Position numbers and translations under genes: made by a program. From CAVYWD01 sp963772225 (GTDB lineage Bacteria > Myxococcota > Myxococcia > Myxococcales > UBA5297), in assembly GCA_963772225.1 (NCBI GenBank), contig CAVYWD010000009.1:62001-126000 (forward strand): 64,000 nt of DNA, in the 5' to 3' direction. Every line of letters starts with the position of its first letter. Position 1 is the first letter of the stretch. The notes under the pieces are model-generated. The model saw nothing but the letters and a program-made list of their open reading frames with translations. It did not search any database and was not told the origin of the DNA. Of the stretch, positions 9,418 to 17,901 are shown in pieces.

Positions 9418-10194
9418 ATGAAGACGCGCCTGTTGGATATCGATGACCGGAACGAGGACCTGAAAGAGCTTCTGCGACACGGTAGAGAGCGCGCCGCCGA
9501 GTTCCAGACGCGCTTCGATCAGTCGATCATCTACCACGAGAACGCGCTCGAGGGGATCGTCTTCAACAGCAACGAGCTCATCCAGGCGCTCGACCCCAAT
9601 GCCATCGCAGCGGACGCATCGATGGTGCCGATCTTCCAGGAGATCCGAAACCACCGCGCAGCCCTCGACTTCATCCGCGAAGAGGCGAAGTCGAAGAAGG
9701 GCAACCTGACCGTCACGCTGATCAAGAAGCTCTACGAGACCCTCGGCCAGGGCTTCGAGGGGCGCGAGAAGGCGGCCTACCGCAGGGACATGCCGCTGCA
9801 CCGCACCTATTTCCACGACATCGCCCAGCCGTCCAAGATCCCGGCCCTCCTCGAGAAGCTGGTCGACTCCACGACCACCGCCGAGTTTCGCGAGAACCAC
9901 GCCATCGGCCAGGCTGCGCAGGCTCAGTGGCAGTTCATGCAGGCCTTTCCGTTCGCGGAGAACAGCGGCAAGGTCGCGCGCCTGGTGTCGCACCTCATCC
10001 TGCTGCGCGCGGGCTACTTGCCAGCCGTCATCCACGCCATCGACCGCCAGCGGTACTACGAGAGCTTGCGCATGCCGGTGGCCACGCTTCGCCAGCTGCT
10101 GGTCGAGGCCATGGAGAACTCGCTGGACAACGCCTTCAAGTTCTTCAGCCAGCAGGCCGCGGCGACACGCAAGCACCGCGCCTCGGGCGCCTGA
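9418..10194 (+). CDS. Fic-fold protein with a degenerate active site
   Basis: A 258-residue all-helical protein. The N-terminal part contains IIYHENALEGIVFNSNEL, resembling the region of Fic proteins that carries the inhibitory (S/T)xxxE(G/N) helix. Near residue 180 is FPFAENSGKVARLVSHLILL, the position of the Fic core HPFxx(D/E)GNGRxxR. The catalytic histidine is replaced by Phe and the GNGR turn by NSGK, while the final Arg is kept. Downstream LRAGYLPAVIHAIDRQRYYE matches the usual Fic continuation. AMPylation would need the histidine, so a nucleotide-binding or regulatory role is inferred. The endonuclease IV gene starts 12 bases downstream, suggesting co-transcription. Confidence 0.8.
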   Translation: MKTRLLDIDDRNEDLKELLRHGRERAAEFQTRFDQSIIYHENALEGIVFNSNELIQALDPNAIAADASMVPIFQEIRNHRAALDFIREEAKSKKGNLTVTLIKKLYETLGQGFEGREKAAYRRDMPLHRTYFHDIAQPSKIPALLEKLVDSTTTAEFRENHAIGQAAQAQWQFMQAFPFAENSGKVARLVSHLILLRAGYLPAVIHAIDRQRYYESLRMPVATLRQLLVEAMENSLDNAFKFFSQQAAATRKHRASGA

Positions 10195-10205
10195 GCCGAG
10201 CGCGG

Positions 10206-11069
10206 ATGATCCTCGGCGCCCACGAATCCATCGCCGGCGGTCTGTCGCGCGCGTTCGAGCGGGCGGCGGCGGATAAGGCCGAAAGCCTTCAGATCTTCAC
10301 CAAGAACGCACGAGGCTGGAAGGCCAAGCCCCTGGCCGACGAGGAGACGGCAGCTTTCCGCGCCGCTGCGAAGGCGACCGGCATTCGGGCCATCGCCCAC
10401 TGCACCTACCTCGTCAATCTCGCCTCGGACGACCCTGCCATGCGCGAGAAATCGCTCGACGGCTTCACCGACGAGCTATCGCGCTGTGGCGCGCTCGGCA
10501 TTCCCCATCTCGTCGTCCACCCTGGCTCCCATCCGGACCTCGACCGCGGCATCGAGCTGATCGCTCAGGGGCTGTCCCAGTCTCTCTCCCGGGCCAACGC
10601 GAGCGCCGACGTGCTCCTCGAGGTGACGGCCGGCCAGGGGACCAGCATCGGGCATCGGTTCGAGCACCTGGCTCGCATCCTCGAGCAGGTGAAAGCGCCC
10701 GACCGCGTCGGCCTCTGCCTCGACACCTGCCACCTCTACGCCGCGGGCTATGACATCGCCTCCGAGGCCGGCTACCACCGGACCCTGGAGGAGCTCGACC
10801 GCGCCGTCGGGCTCCAGAAGGTCCAGGCATTTCATCTCAACGACTGCAAGAAACCCCTCGGCTGCCGGGTCGATCGGCATGAGGAGATAGGCCAGGGCAC
10901 CCTCGGCCTCAAAGCCTTCGCTCCGCTGGTCAACGACCCCCGCTTCAAGGGCGTGGTGGCCGTGGTGGAGACCCCCGAGCCCGAGAACTACGCGAAGAAC
11001 ATCGACGCCCTGAGGCGCCTGCAGACCGCCCACCCCCCGGCGGGTCGGCGAAAGCCCGCGCGACCTTAG
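10206..11069 (+). CDS. nfo: Deoxyribonuclease IV (AP endonuclease, TIM barrel)
   Basis: A 287-residue zinc enzyme that cuts DNA 5' of abasic sites in base-excision repair. It has the AP endonuclease family 2 signatures: GAHESIAGGLSRAFERAA at the N-terminus, LQIFTKNARGWKA, LVVHPGSHPD (metal His), LLEVTAGQGTSIGHRFEHL, VGLCLDTCHLYAAGYDI, FHLNDCKKPLGCRVDRHEEI and VVETPEPE. Metal-binding His, Asp and Glu positions are present and the length is typical. The ATG follows the Fic-like gene by 12 bases. With the glycosylase at 472-1446 the window encodes two steps of one repair pathway. Confidence 0.95.
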   Translation: MILGAHESIAGGLSRAFERAAADKAESLQIFTKNARGWKAKPLADEETAAFRAAAKATGIRAIAHCTYLVNLASDDPAMREKSLDGFTDELSRCGALGIPHLVVHPGSHPDLDRGIELIAQGLSQSLSRANASADVLLEVTAGQGTSIGHRFEHLARILEQVKAPDRVGLCLDTCHLYAAGYDIASEAGYHRTLEELDRAVGLQKVQAFHLNDCKKPLGCRVDRHEEIGQGTLGLKAFAPLVNDPRFKGVVAVVETPEPENYAKNIDALRRLQTAHPPAGRRKPARP

Positions 11070-11120
11070 CCCAGGCAGGCCTCATTCGCATTCTCGATGC
11101 GCATCTTTTAAATAGGCAGA

Positions 11121-12293
11121 ATGACCGAGCGAACGCAGATTCGACGTACCATGCGCTCTTGGCAAGGCGCCGATCACCCTCCGCTGGCTCAGGTTGCTCT
11201 AGAGCCATTCCGAGCGGCGGATCGCGCCCCTGCCGTGAAGCTGGGCGGGGTCCCCCACCGGCTGAGCACTGCTGAGAAGCTCGCCCGCTTGGCTCAAATC
11301 GCCCAGGGCCGCCGGAGCGGCCTCATCCTGACGCACGACAACCCGGACCCGGACTCGCTGGCGTCCGCTTTGGCCCTCGCCTGGCTCCTCCAAGAGAAGG
11401 CGGGGGTCCCCTCGAAGATCGCCTACGGAGGGATCGTCGGCCGCGCAGAGAACACCGCGATGATCCGCGTCCTCCGCCTGCCGGCCACCCCCATCTCGCG
11501 CATCGACTTCGACGAGTACGATCTTTTCGCCTTGGTCGATACCCAGCCCACCGTGGGGAACCACAGCCTGCCCCCGCGATTCTGGCCCGACATCGTCATC
11601 GACCACCACCCGCCGCGCCCCGAGGGCCCTCCGGTGCCCTTCGCCGACCTCGGCCGCGACACGGGCGCCACCTGCTCCATCCTCGTCGAGTACCTGCGCG
11701 CTGCGCGGGCGCCGCTGACGACGCAGGTCGCCACCGCGCTCTTCTACGGAATCAAAGCCGATACGCGGGACCTCGGGCGCCAGACCTTCCAGGTCGACAT
11801 CGACAGCTACCTCTGGCTCTTCCCGCAGATCGACAAGGTCGCGCTCTCGGAGATCGAGCACCCTGTCCTGCCCCCGGAGTACTTCAAGCTCTACCACCAG
11901 GCCATCCGCCGGGCGCGGGTGCACCAGCACGCGGTCGAGGTGCGCCTGGGCGAGGTCTACTCGCCGGACATGGTGGCCGAGGTCGCCGAGCGGATGCTCT
12001 CGCTGGAAGGGATGAAGTGGTCCCTCGCCTACGGACGGTTCATGGGCCAGCTCTTCCTGTCCATTCGCACGAACGATCGGCGAATGAACGCCGGCCGGCT
12101 GATCCGGCAGATTTGCGAAGACTTGGGCGGCTCCTCCGGAGGCCACGGCTCCATGGCCGGCGCGCGCATTCCCCTGCCCTCCGCACCCGCGCAGCGCTCC
12201 GGGCTCGAGCGCGGGCTCGTGCGGCGCTTCCTCACCGAGTTTGGCGTCGCCGACAAAAAGGGCAAGCCGCTGCTGGCGCTGGCGCCGGGATAG
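11121..12293 (+). CDS. DHH-family phosphoesterase (NrnA-like)
   Basis: A 390-residue protein of the DHH/DHHA1 superfamily, which includes oligoribonuclease NrnA and cyclic-dinucleotide phosphodiesterases. Metal motifs are HDNPDPDSLASALALAWLL (motif I), LVDTQPTVGN and VIDHHPPRP (the DHH motif), and YGIKADTRDLG (motif IV). The C-terminal DHHA1 glycine motif is GGSSGGHGSMAGARI. The substrate is not determinable. Small nucleotides or nano-RNA are the likeliest. The first ~45 residues are not conserved, and an ATG at 11151 is an alternative start. The TAG stop overlaps the start of the repeat at 12292. Confidence 0.88.
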   Translation: MTERTQIRRTMRSWQGADHPPLAQVALEPFRAADRAPAVKLGGVPHRLSTAEKLARLAQIAQGRRSGLILTHDNPDPDSLASALALAWLLQEKAGVPSKIAYGGIVGRAENTAMIRVLRLPATPISRIDFDEYDLFALVDTQPTVGNHSLPPRFWPDIVIDHHPPRPEGPPVPFADLGRDTGATCSILVEYLRAARAPLTTQVATALFYGIKADTRDLGRQTFQVDIDSYLWLFPQIDKVALSEIEHPVLPPEYFKLYHQAIRRARVHQHAVEVRLGEVYSPDMVAEVAERMLSLEGMKWSLAYGRFMGQLFLSIRTNDRRMNAGRLIRQICEDLGGSSGGHGSMAGARIPLPSAPAQRSGLERGLVRRFLTEFGVADKKGKPLLALAPG

Positions 12294-12408
12294 TCCCTTC
12301 GGCGCGAACTCTTGTGCAGGTTGGCAAAGACTTCCAGGCTCCAGGGGATGAAGCTCCGAAGCCTGGGGTCTGGAGCCAAAGGCAATTTTTGGCTCCGGCT
12401 CCGCCGGG
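12292..12408. repeat. Dispersed palindromic repeat, copy 2
   Basis: Shares the block order of 5356-5478: tagtcccttcg, ctcttgtgcagg, an inverted repeat (ggctccag ... ctggagcc, core gcctggggtctggagcc), then ggctccggctccgccggg. It begins within the stop codon of the DHH gene and ends about 30 bases before the small lipoprotein gene. Confidence 0.6.
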
Positions 12409-12438
12409 AAAGTCGGGAAAGCCCTCGTGGGAGGCGAC

Positions 12439-12741
12439 ATGCGCTCGACGGCCCTTCTGTTCTTCGCCGCCCTCTGGGTCGCTTGTTCGAGTCCGCCCCC
12501 CGCGGTCGAGGCGCCGCCCGCGGCGCCCGCGCCCCGCGAGGTCCGAGAGGAAAACTGCCTGAACGCCTGGCTCCGCCAGCGGGGCCTGAACGCCTTCGGA
12601 GATCCACAGGGGCAGGCTTACACCGGCGGTACGCCTCTCTTCGACGAGAGGACCGGCGCCCGCCTGGATCGGCGCGAGTACGTCTACCGCAGGCATCCCG
12701 ACGCAAAGCAGGCCTGCGCCGAGAGCGACCCGCACCCCTGA
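12439..12741 (+). CDS. Small lipoprotein, unknown function
   Basis: About 100 residues, with a type II signal peptide: MRSTALLFFAALWVACSS, lipobox WVAC. A Pro/Ala-rich linker is followed by a short domain containing CLNAWLRQRGLNAFGDPQG and ERTGARLDRREYVYRRHPD and a second Cys near the end. I do not recognise the family. The start at 12439 is preceded by GGGAGGCGAC. An in-frame ATG four codons upstream does not exist as a better choice because the signal n-region begins at MRS. The histidine kinase starts 65 bases downstream on the same strand. Confidence 0.7.
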   Translation: MRSTALLFFAALWVACSSPPPAVEAPPAAPAPREVREENCLNAWLRQRGLNAFGDPQGQAYTGGTPLFDERTGARLDRREYVYRRHPDAKQACAESDPHP

Positions 12742-12806
12742 TCGATTCGTGTCCCGCAGCCACCAGGTGCCGACTTCGGCCCTGCCTCGATGGTAGTATT
12801 CCCGGC

Positions 12807-14070
12807 GTGCCTCCCGCCTTCGCCCCTGCTGCCCCCTTCAGCGGCGACCCCGCGGCCAGCATCACCGCCGCCAACCCCGTGGGCCCCGACCGCTCCTGGG
12901 AGATGGAGAAGTTCGTCACCCGCGCGCGGGCGCTGTTCTATTCGCGCCTCGCCTTCCTGACCATCGGCTTGGGCCTGCTGGCGCTGCCGGTCTGGAGCGA
13001 GGCCTTCGGCATCCAGAGCCCACTCGGCTTCGTCGTGTATTTCGGGATGCTGGGCTACAGCGTTGCCAACTTCCTGGTCCTGGAGCACGCGCTGGTCGGC
13101 CGCGTCGCCACCTTCGTCACCCTCTGCCTGGACCTGGCGGTCATGGTCTACCTGGTCGAGGTCTCCGGAGGGCTGCACAGCCCGCTGTTCGCCACGCAGC
13201 TGATGTTCACGACCATCTTCGTCATCCTCTTTCCCAAGCCGCTGGCCATCCTCCCGCCGCTGCTCACCCTGCCCGTCGTCGCCAAGATCGACCAGGTCGT
13301 CGGCACCGTACCGCTGGGGACGAACGAGCTGTTGATCCTCATTTGGTATTCGGCGCTGAACTTCATCGTCGTCTACGTGATCGTCTACCTGAACGAGCGC
13401 GAGGACGCCGCGCACCGCGACGTGGTCTCGCTCGAGCGCGACCTGCAGGGGCTGGCGGTGGTCGAAGAGCGCAGCCGACTCTCCCGGGAAATCCACGACG
13501 GCCTGGGCGCATCGCTCTCCTCGCTCATCATCCAGGCCGAATACCTGCAGAGCCTGGCCCAGGACCCAGACGCTCAAGAGCGAGATCGGCGAGCTCAAGA
13601 CCTGCGCCGAGGAGTCCATCGACGAGCTCCGGCGTTCGCTGCGGATGATGCGCGCCGACTTCGAGCTCGTCCCGACCATCGAGGAGTACTGCCGCACTTT
13701 CGGCGAGCGCAGCAAGCTGAAGGTCGCCTTCGACAAGGAGGGTGCACCCCCGCCGCTCTCCAACGACGCTCAGCTCACCATCTTTCGCGTGCTCCAGGAG
13801 GCGCTCTCCAACGCGCGAAAGCACGCGAGCCCCAAGGAGCTCGCGGTGCGTTTCACGGCAGAGCCCGGCCTGGTGTCCATCAGCATCTCCGACGACGGCG
13901 TCGGCTTCGATGCGCACGCCCCCCGGCGCGGGCACTACGGGCTCTCCACCATGCGCGAGCGCGCCTCGAAAATCGGCGCCGAAGTGGAGATCGCCAGCAG
14001 CCCCGGCCAAGGGACCCGCATCGTGTTGCGCATCCCCACCGCGAGCGCCTCTGCGCGCCTCGCGCGTTGA
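12807..14070 (+). CDS. Membrane sensor histidine kinase, HisKA_3 type, with an apparent frameshift
   Basis: The sensor partner of the response regulator at 14121. The N-terminal half has about six hydrophobic segments (FLTIGLGLLALPVW, FVTLCLDLAVMVYLVEV, LILIWYSALNFIVVYVIVYL). The HisKA_3 dimerisation/phosphoacceptor helix VVEERSRLSREIHDGLGASL follows, with the phosphorylated His in EIHDG. The HATPase_c domain has LQEALSNARKHASP (N box), ISDDGVGFDAHA (G1) and GHYGLSTMRERASKIG (G2). The frame changes near 13565-13567. Removing one C from a CCC run joins SLAQDQTLKSEIGELKTC into a continuous ~420-residue protein. The start is GTG at 12807 or ATG at 12903, and neither has a good ribosome-binding site. 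Confidence 0.88.
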
Positions 14071-14120
14071 AGGCAACTCAAACTTCCCCTGCGGCACCTT
14101 GTGCCGCGAAGGAGCCTCCC

Positions 14121-14823
14121 ATGGACGAGCGAGCCGGCGCCAAGATCCGCGTCCTGGTCGTGGAGGACCAGCCGAAGATCCTCAAGAACCAGCTCAAGCT
14201 GCTCGACGCCGCCCCGGAGATCGAGATCGTCGGCACCGCCATGAACGGGGAGACCGCCGTCGACGAGATCCCGCGCTGCAACCCCGACGTGCTGCTCCTC
14301 GACCTGGGCCTCCCGCGCATGAGCGGCATCGACGTCACGCGCGAGGTGAAGGCGCGCTGGCCCAAGGTGGAGATCCTCGATCTTCACCATCTTCGACGAG
14401 GAGGGGAAGGTCCTCGAGGCCATCAAGGCGGGCGCTTCGGGCTACCTGCTCAAGGGCGCCGCCTCCGACAAGATCATCGAGGCCATCAAGGACGTCTGCG
14501 CCGGGGGGACCGTCATCCAGCCGAGCCTGGCGCGCGACCTGCTCAAGCACTTTCGCGCCGGCGCCGAGGTGGCACAGCCGTCGGCCCCCGGCAACGCGGC
14601 GGAGGCCGGCCCGGTCATGCGGCCGCTGTCCGACCGCGAGAAGGAGATCCTGCAGCTGATCGCGAAAGGCATCTCCAACAGCGAGGCGGCGCAGGTCCTC
14701 AACCTCTCCAAGGCCACCATCCGCACGCACCTCGAGCACATCTATCAGAAGCTCGAGGTCACGAACCGGGTCGAGGCCGTGACCGAGGGAATCCGCAAGG
14801 GCCTCATCGACGTCACCTCCTGA
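14121..14823 (+). CDS. NarL/LuxR-family response regulator, with an apparent frameshift
   Basis: A two-component DNA-binding response regulator. The receiver domain starts KIRVLVVEDQPKILKNQ and has its phosphorylation Asp in VLLLDLGLPRMSGID. After KVEIL the frame breaks. Removing the G at 14379 restores ILIFTIFDEEGKVLEAIKAG, including the conserved Thr, and then ASGYLLKGAASDKII. The C-terminus is a LuxR helix-turn-helix (LSDREKEILQLIAKGISNSE, NLSKATIRTHLEHIYQKL). The repaired length is 233 residues, typical of the family. A GGAG precedes the ATG at 14121. It is 50 bases downstream of the kinase gene, a standard pair. The target genes are unknown. Confidence 0.9.
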
Positions 14824-14886
14824 CGCGTCGCGCGGCCGCCGCGAGGCCCCGCAAGGCCCCGCGGCAGCGCGCTCCCCGGCTCGGCG

Positions 14887-15709
14887 CTAGAAGGTGCCGC
14901 CGAGGTTCAGGTCGGCTCTCCAGATGTCGCCGAACGGCGCGCTGGTGATGCCGAGCTTGCTGCCCGACGTCGGCGCGAAGCTCTGGCCGAAGAGCCAGTC
15001 GTAGGTGCCGCGAGCGCCCACCACCAGGTGCCCCGCGTGGAAGTTGACGCCACCGCCGACGGGCACGCTGCCGAAGGTGTCGGGCTGGTAGCCGGAGTCC
15101 GGTGTGTTGCTGCGAATCGTGGCCCGGTTCGATCCCGATGCCGCCGAAGAGGTACGGCTCCACCGCGCGCGGCAAGAGCGAGAACTTGAGGTCCGCTTGC
15201 CCGCCAGTCCGGATGATGCGCGAGGCTCCGGAGGTGTTCGGGTCCGTGATGCGGTTGTTCGCGCCGCTGTACGCGAGCTCCAGACCGACGATCGGCGTCG
15301 GTTGGGCCGTGACCATGAGTCCCCAGCCGCCGCCCGGGTTCAGCCGAGGCGCGAGCGACGAGGTATAGCCCTCGACGCCGCCCAGCAGCGCCACTCCGAG
15401 CCCCTCGTTGGGCTTCTTCTCCTTCGGCTGCCCCTGCTCCCCGGTGATCACGGTGACGTTGGTCTCGCTGCTCGGCGCGCCGGTGCCGCCAGTCGAGGGC
15501 GGCTGGCACGGGCACGGCGAGCAGTCGAGCTGGCTGCTGCCGCCGGCCGACGACGCTCCCTGCCCGCACTGGCATTGCGAGCAATCGGCCGCTCCGCCGC
15601 TCGCGCCCTGGCTCGCGGCGCTGCTCTGATTCTCGTCTTCGTTCGCGACGGCACGTCCGGGAACCATCCCGAGCGCGAGCGCCGCCGCGAGCAGGTACGA
15701 AATCCTCAT
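14887..15709 (-). CDS. Outer-membrane beta-barrel protein, with an apparent frameshift
   Basis: Signal peptide MRISYLLAAALALGMVPGRAVAN. Then comes a Ser/Gly/Cys-rich linker with three Cys-pair blocks (CSQCQCG, CSPCPCQPP), then a barrel with strands such as VALLGGVEGYTSSLAPRLN and IVGLELAYSGANNRI. The frame breaks near 15123-15125. Removing one base of a homopolymer gives EPATIRSNTPDSGYQPDTF and runs on to WRADLNLGGTF and a TAG at 14887. The terminal Phe fits the C-terminal signature of barrels recognised by BamA. The repaired length is 273 residues. It is last in a long minus-strand block of envelope genes. Function beyond outer-membrane location is unknown. Confidence 0.75.
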
Positions 15710-15861
15710 GGCTCGTGGCCTCCCAGGAGACCCTTAGGTCCCCTCCGGGAGCAATCTTCGGGCGCGCCCTTCAGGCTGCAACCAGGCGCGGGCGAGCAGG
15801 GCGCACCCTGGGTCGGACCCTGCCGCGCCCGACCGGCGCAGCGCTCGACCCTTTGGCTTCG

Positions 15862-16812
15862 TCAGAGGCAGACCGAGCTGCCGCTCGCCCCCACCGCCGC
15901 GCACGCGGTGTTCGCCGGGCAATCCTCGCCCGCGGTGCAATCGGCCTTGCAGACGCGCGCCTGGCCGAGCGAGACGCAGAGGTCCTCCGGGGCGCAGTAG
16001 GCGTCCTGCTCGCCCCCGCAGCTCGGGCAGGCGGCGTCATCGGCCGCGCAGCGGGCGACCGGAGCGACGCAGATAGAGATCCCCGCCGCGGGCGTGAGGC
16101 AGCGCTCGCCGTCGGTGCAGTCCGAGTCCTTGGAGCAGCGGGTGTGGCAGTAGCCGTAGGCCTGGGTGGTGGGCCGCACGCAGAGCTGCCCGTTTCCACA
16201 GAAGGCGAGCGACGCGTAGTTGCATTGGCGCGGGTAGGTTCCGGCGGGCGCGACGCAGATGCCGAGCGAGGGATCGTCGGGGAAGAGGCCCGCGCAGGAT
16301 TGACCGGCGGCGCACTCGGGGTTCGGCTCCGCCTTCCTCGGGTCGCAGTACTCGAAGCATTGGCCGGCCGTCTGGTCGGCCGAGGCAGTGACGCAGGTGA
16401 GGTTGTCCCCATTGCAGAAGACGAGCGCCGCCGAATCGCAAGCCTGGCCCGCGCTGGCCTGCGAGGCGCAGTAGCCGGGCGCTCCGCTCGAGGCCCCGAC
16501 CTGGGCAAAGCAGGCCAGTCCCTGGCCGCAGCTGGACTGAGAAGCGCAGCTCTGGGCGCAGCGCTGGACGCCCGAGCCGACGCTCACGCAAGAGAGCCCC
16601 GTCGCGCAAAGTCCTTCGGAGGCACCGCCGTCCGGTGGCGCGCCGCACGGGGCAGCCAGAGAAAGAGCGGTGGCGCAGGAACCGGCGTCGAGGCTGCACA
16701 CCGATCCGTCCGGGCAGGCGAGGCACCCGGCGTCGGCCTCGACTAGGTCTTTCCGAGGCGAGGTGCAGGCGAATGCAGCGGTGAGCACCAGAAGCAGAAC
16801 CAGGCGGGCCAT
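15862..16812 (-). CDS. Cysteine-rich lipoprotein
   Basis: A 316-residue exported protein. The signal peptide ends in the lipobox FACTS (MARLVLLLVLTAAFAC). The mature part has over 30 cysteines in short repeating blocks such as CPDGSVCSLDAGSC, CGQGLACF, CTDGERCLT and CPANTACA. This is the disulfide-rich style of many uncharacterised myxobacterial surface lipoproteins, with DAG-type linkers. Each block is about 35-45 residues, suggesting a chain of small disulfide-stabilised modules. It follows the related gene at 16850-17899 by 37 bases. The ligand or role is unknown. Confidence 0.75.
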   Translation of the reverse strand: MARLVLLLVLTAAFACTSPRKDLVEADAGCLACPDGSVCSLDAGSCATALSLAAPCGAPPDGGASEGLCATGLSCVSVGSGVQRCAQSCASQSSCGQGLACFAQVGASSGAPGYCASQASAGQACDSAALVFCNGDNLTCVTASADQTAGQCFEYCDPRKAEPNPECAAGQSCAGLFPDDPSLGICVAPAGTYPRQCNYASLAFCGNGQLCVRPTTQAYGYCHTRCSKDSDCTDGERCLTPAAGISICVAPVARCAADDAACPSCGGEQDAYCAPEDLCVSLGQARVCKADCTAGEDCPANTACAAVGASGSSVCL

Positions 16813-16849
16813 AGCCCGATCCTAGCCTGATACGCGGCCGGCGCGGGAG

Positions 16850-17899
16850 TCAGCCTGGACTGGGTGAGATGCACGCGCCCAGCCGCCCGGGCGCCCCCTG
16901 GTACGGGCTGGCCGCGCCAGAGACGTCCTGGCAGCGCTCGCCGCTTTCACACGGCGCCCCCGCGTCGGCGGCCGGGTCGCAGGCGGTCCAGCAAGCACCT
17001 TGCGCCCCGCCGCCGTCGGCGCCGCTCCCGGGCAGGCAGAGCTCGCCCACCGGGCAGAGCCCCGACGGCTCGGCCCGGTCGGCGCCGAGGTCGCAGGCGC
17101 CGTGGCTGGGCGCGCTGCCCCCTTGGAAGCAGAGGCCGACCTCTCCAACAGAGCCCATCACCGGGAGACACGTGCCGTCCGCCGCGCCGGCCGAGGCGCA
17201 GGGCTTGAGATACCGCTCGCGCTCCGCAGCGCGCTGGTCGGGGCGAGCGCACTCGTTAATCCAGCAGTGCCCGTCCATGACCTCGCAGTACTCGGTGATG
17301 CTCTTGCAATCCCCGCCCCTAGAGCAGGTCTGAAGGCAGAGGCCGCCCGAGGAAGTGGTGACGCACCCGAGGCCGCTGGCGCAGCCCGCCGCCGCGAGGC
17401 AGCTCTCGAACTCGAGCGGCTTTCGGCAGGCGGCCGCCGCCTTCGCGCTCGCGTCGTAAGGGCAGACGCCGCCATACGGGGCACAGCTGTCCTGCCGAAC
17501 CGGGGAGCCGGTCGCGGCGTCGACGAGCTTTGGAAGGCAGGTGCAGGCCGACGACGCGCCGTCGGCCGCCACCAGGGTCGCCGGGTCGAAGCATCCCTGG
17601 CCCAGCTGGCAGGTGGCCGAGCCGCATGCGACGGGGCCGCACGTCCCACTCTGGGCGTTGCACGTCTCCCACCCCGGGCGACACCCCGCCGGCGCGTCGC
17701 AGAGCTCGACGCAAGCGGGCGGAGTCACCGTCCGGTCGCACTGCTGTGCGGGCCCGCAAACCGCGGACCCGCAGGCGCCACCATCGGCAGCCCCGGCGTC
17801 CAGAGACCCCGCATCGGGCTCGTTGATTTCGCGGTGGGCGCAGCCGAGCGCCACGGAGTAGGCGACGGCAAGCGCCAGCGGCAGCGGCAAGGCGCGCAT
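16850..17899 (-). CDS. Cysteine-rich lipoprotein (paralogue of 15862-16812)
   Basis: A 349-residue exported protein. The signal peptide MRALPLPLALAVAYSVALGC has the lipobox ALGC. A DAG-rich linker (EPDAGSLDAGAADGG) and about 35 cysteines in modules like those of the downstream gene follow (CGPAQQCDRTVTPPACVELC, CRPGWETCNAQSGTC, CPVGELCLPGSGADGG). The start codon lies two bases after the stop of the upstream barrel gene (17902), so the genes are probably translated from one message. No enzymatic motif is visible. Confidence 0.75.
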   Translation of the reverse strand: MRALPLPLALAVAYSVALGCAHREINEPDAGSLDAGAADGGACGSAVCGPAQQCDRTVTPPACVELCDAPAGCRPGWETCNAQSGTCGPVACGSATCQLGQGCFDPATLVAADGASSACTCLPKLVDAATGSPVRQDSCAPYGGVCPYDASAKAAAACRKPLEFESCLAAAGCASGLGCVTTSSGGLCLQTCSRGGDCKSITEYCEVMDGHCWINECARPDQRAAERERYLKPCASAGAADGTCLPVMGSVGEVGLCFQGGSAPSHGACDLGADRAEPSGLCPVGELCLPGSGADGGGAQGACWTACDPAADAGAPCESGERCQDVSGAASPYQGAPGRLGACISPSPG

Positions 17900-17901
17900 G
17901 G

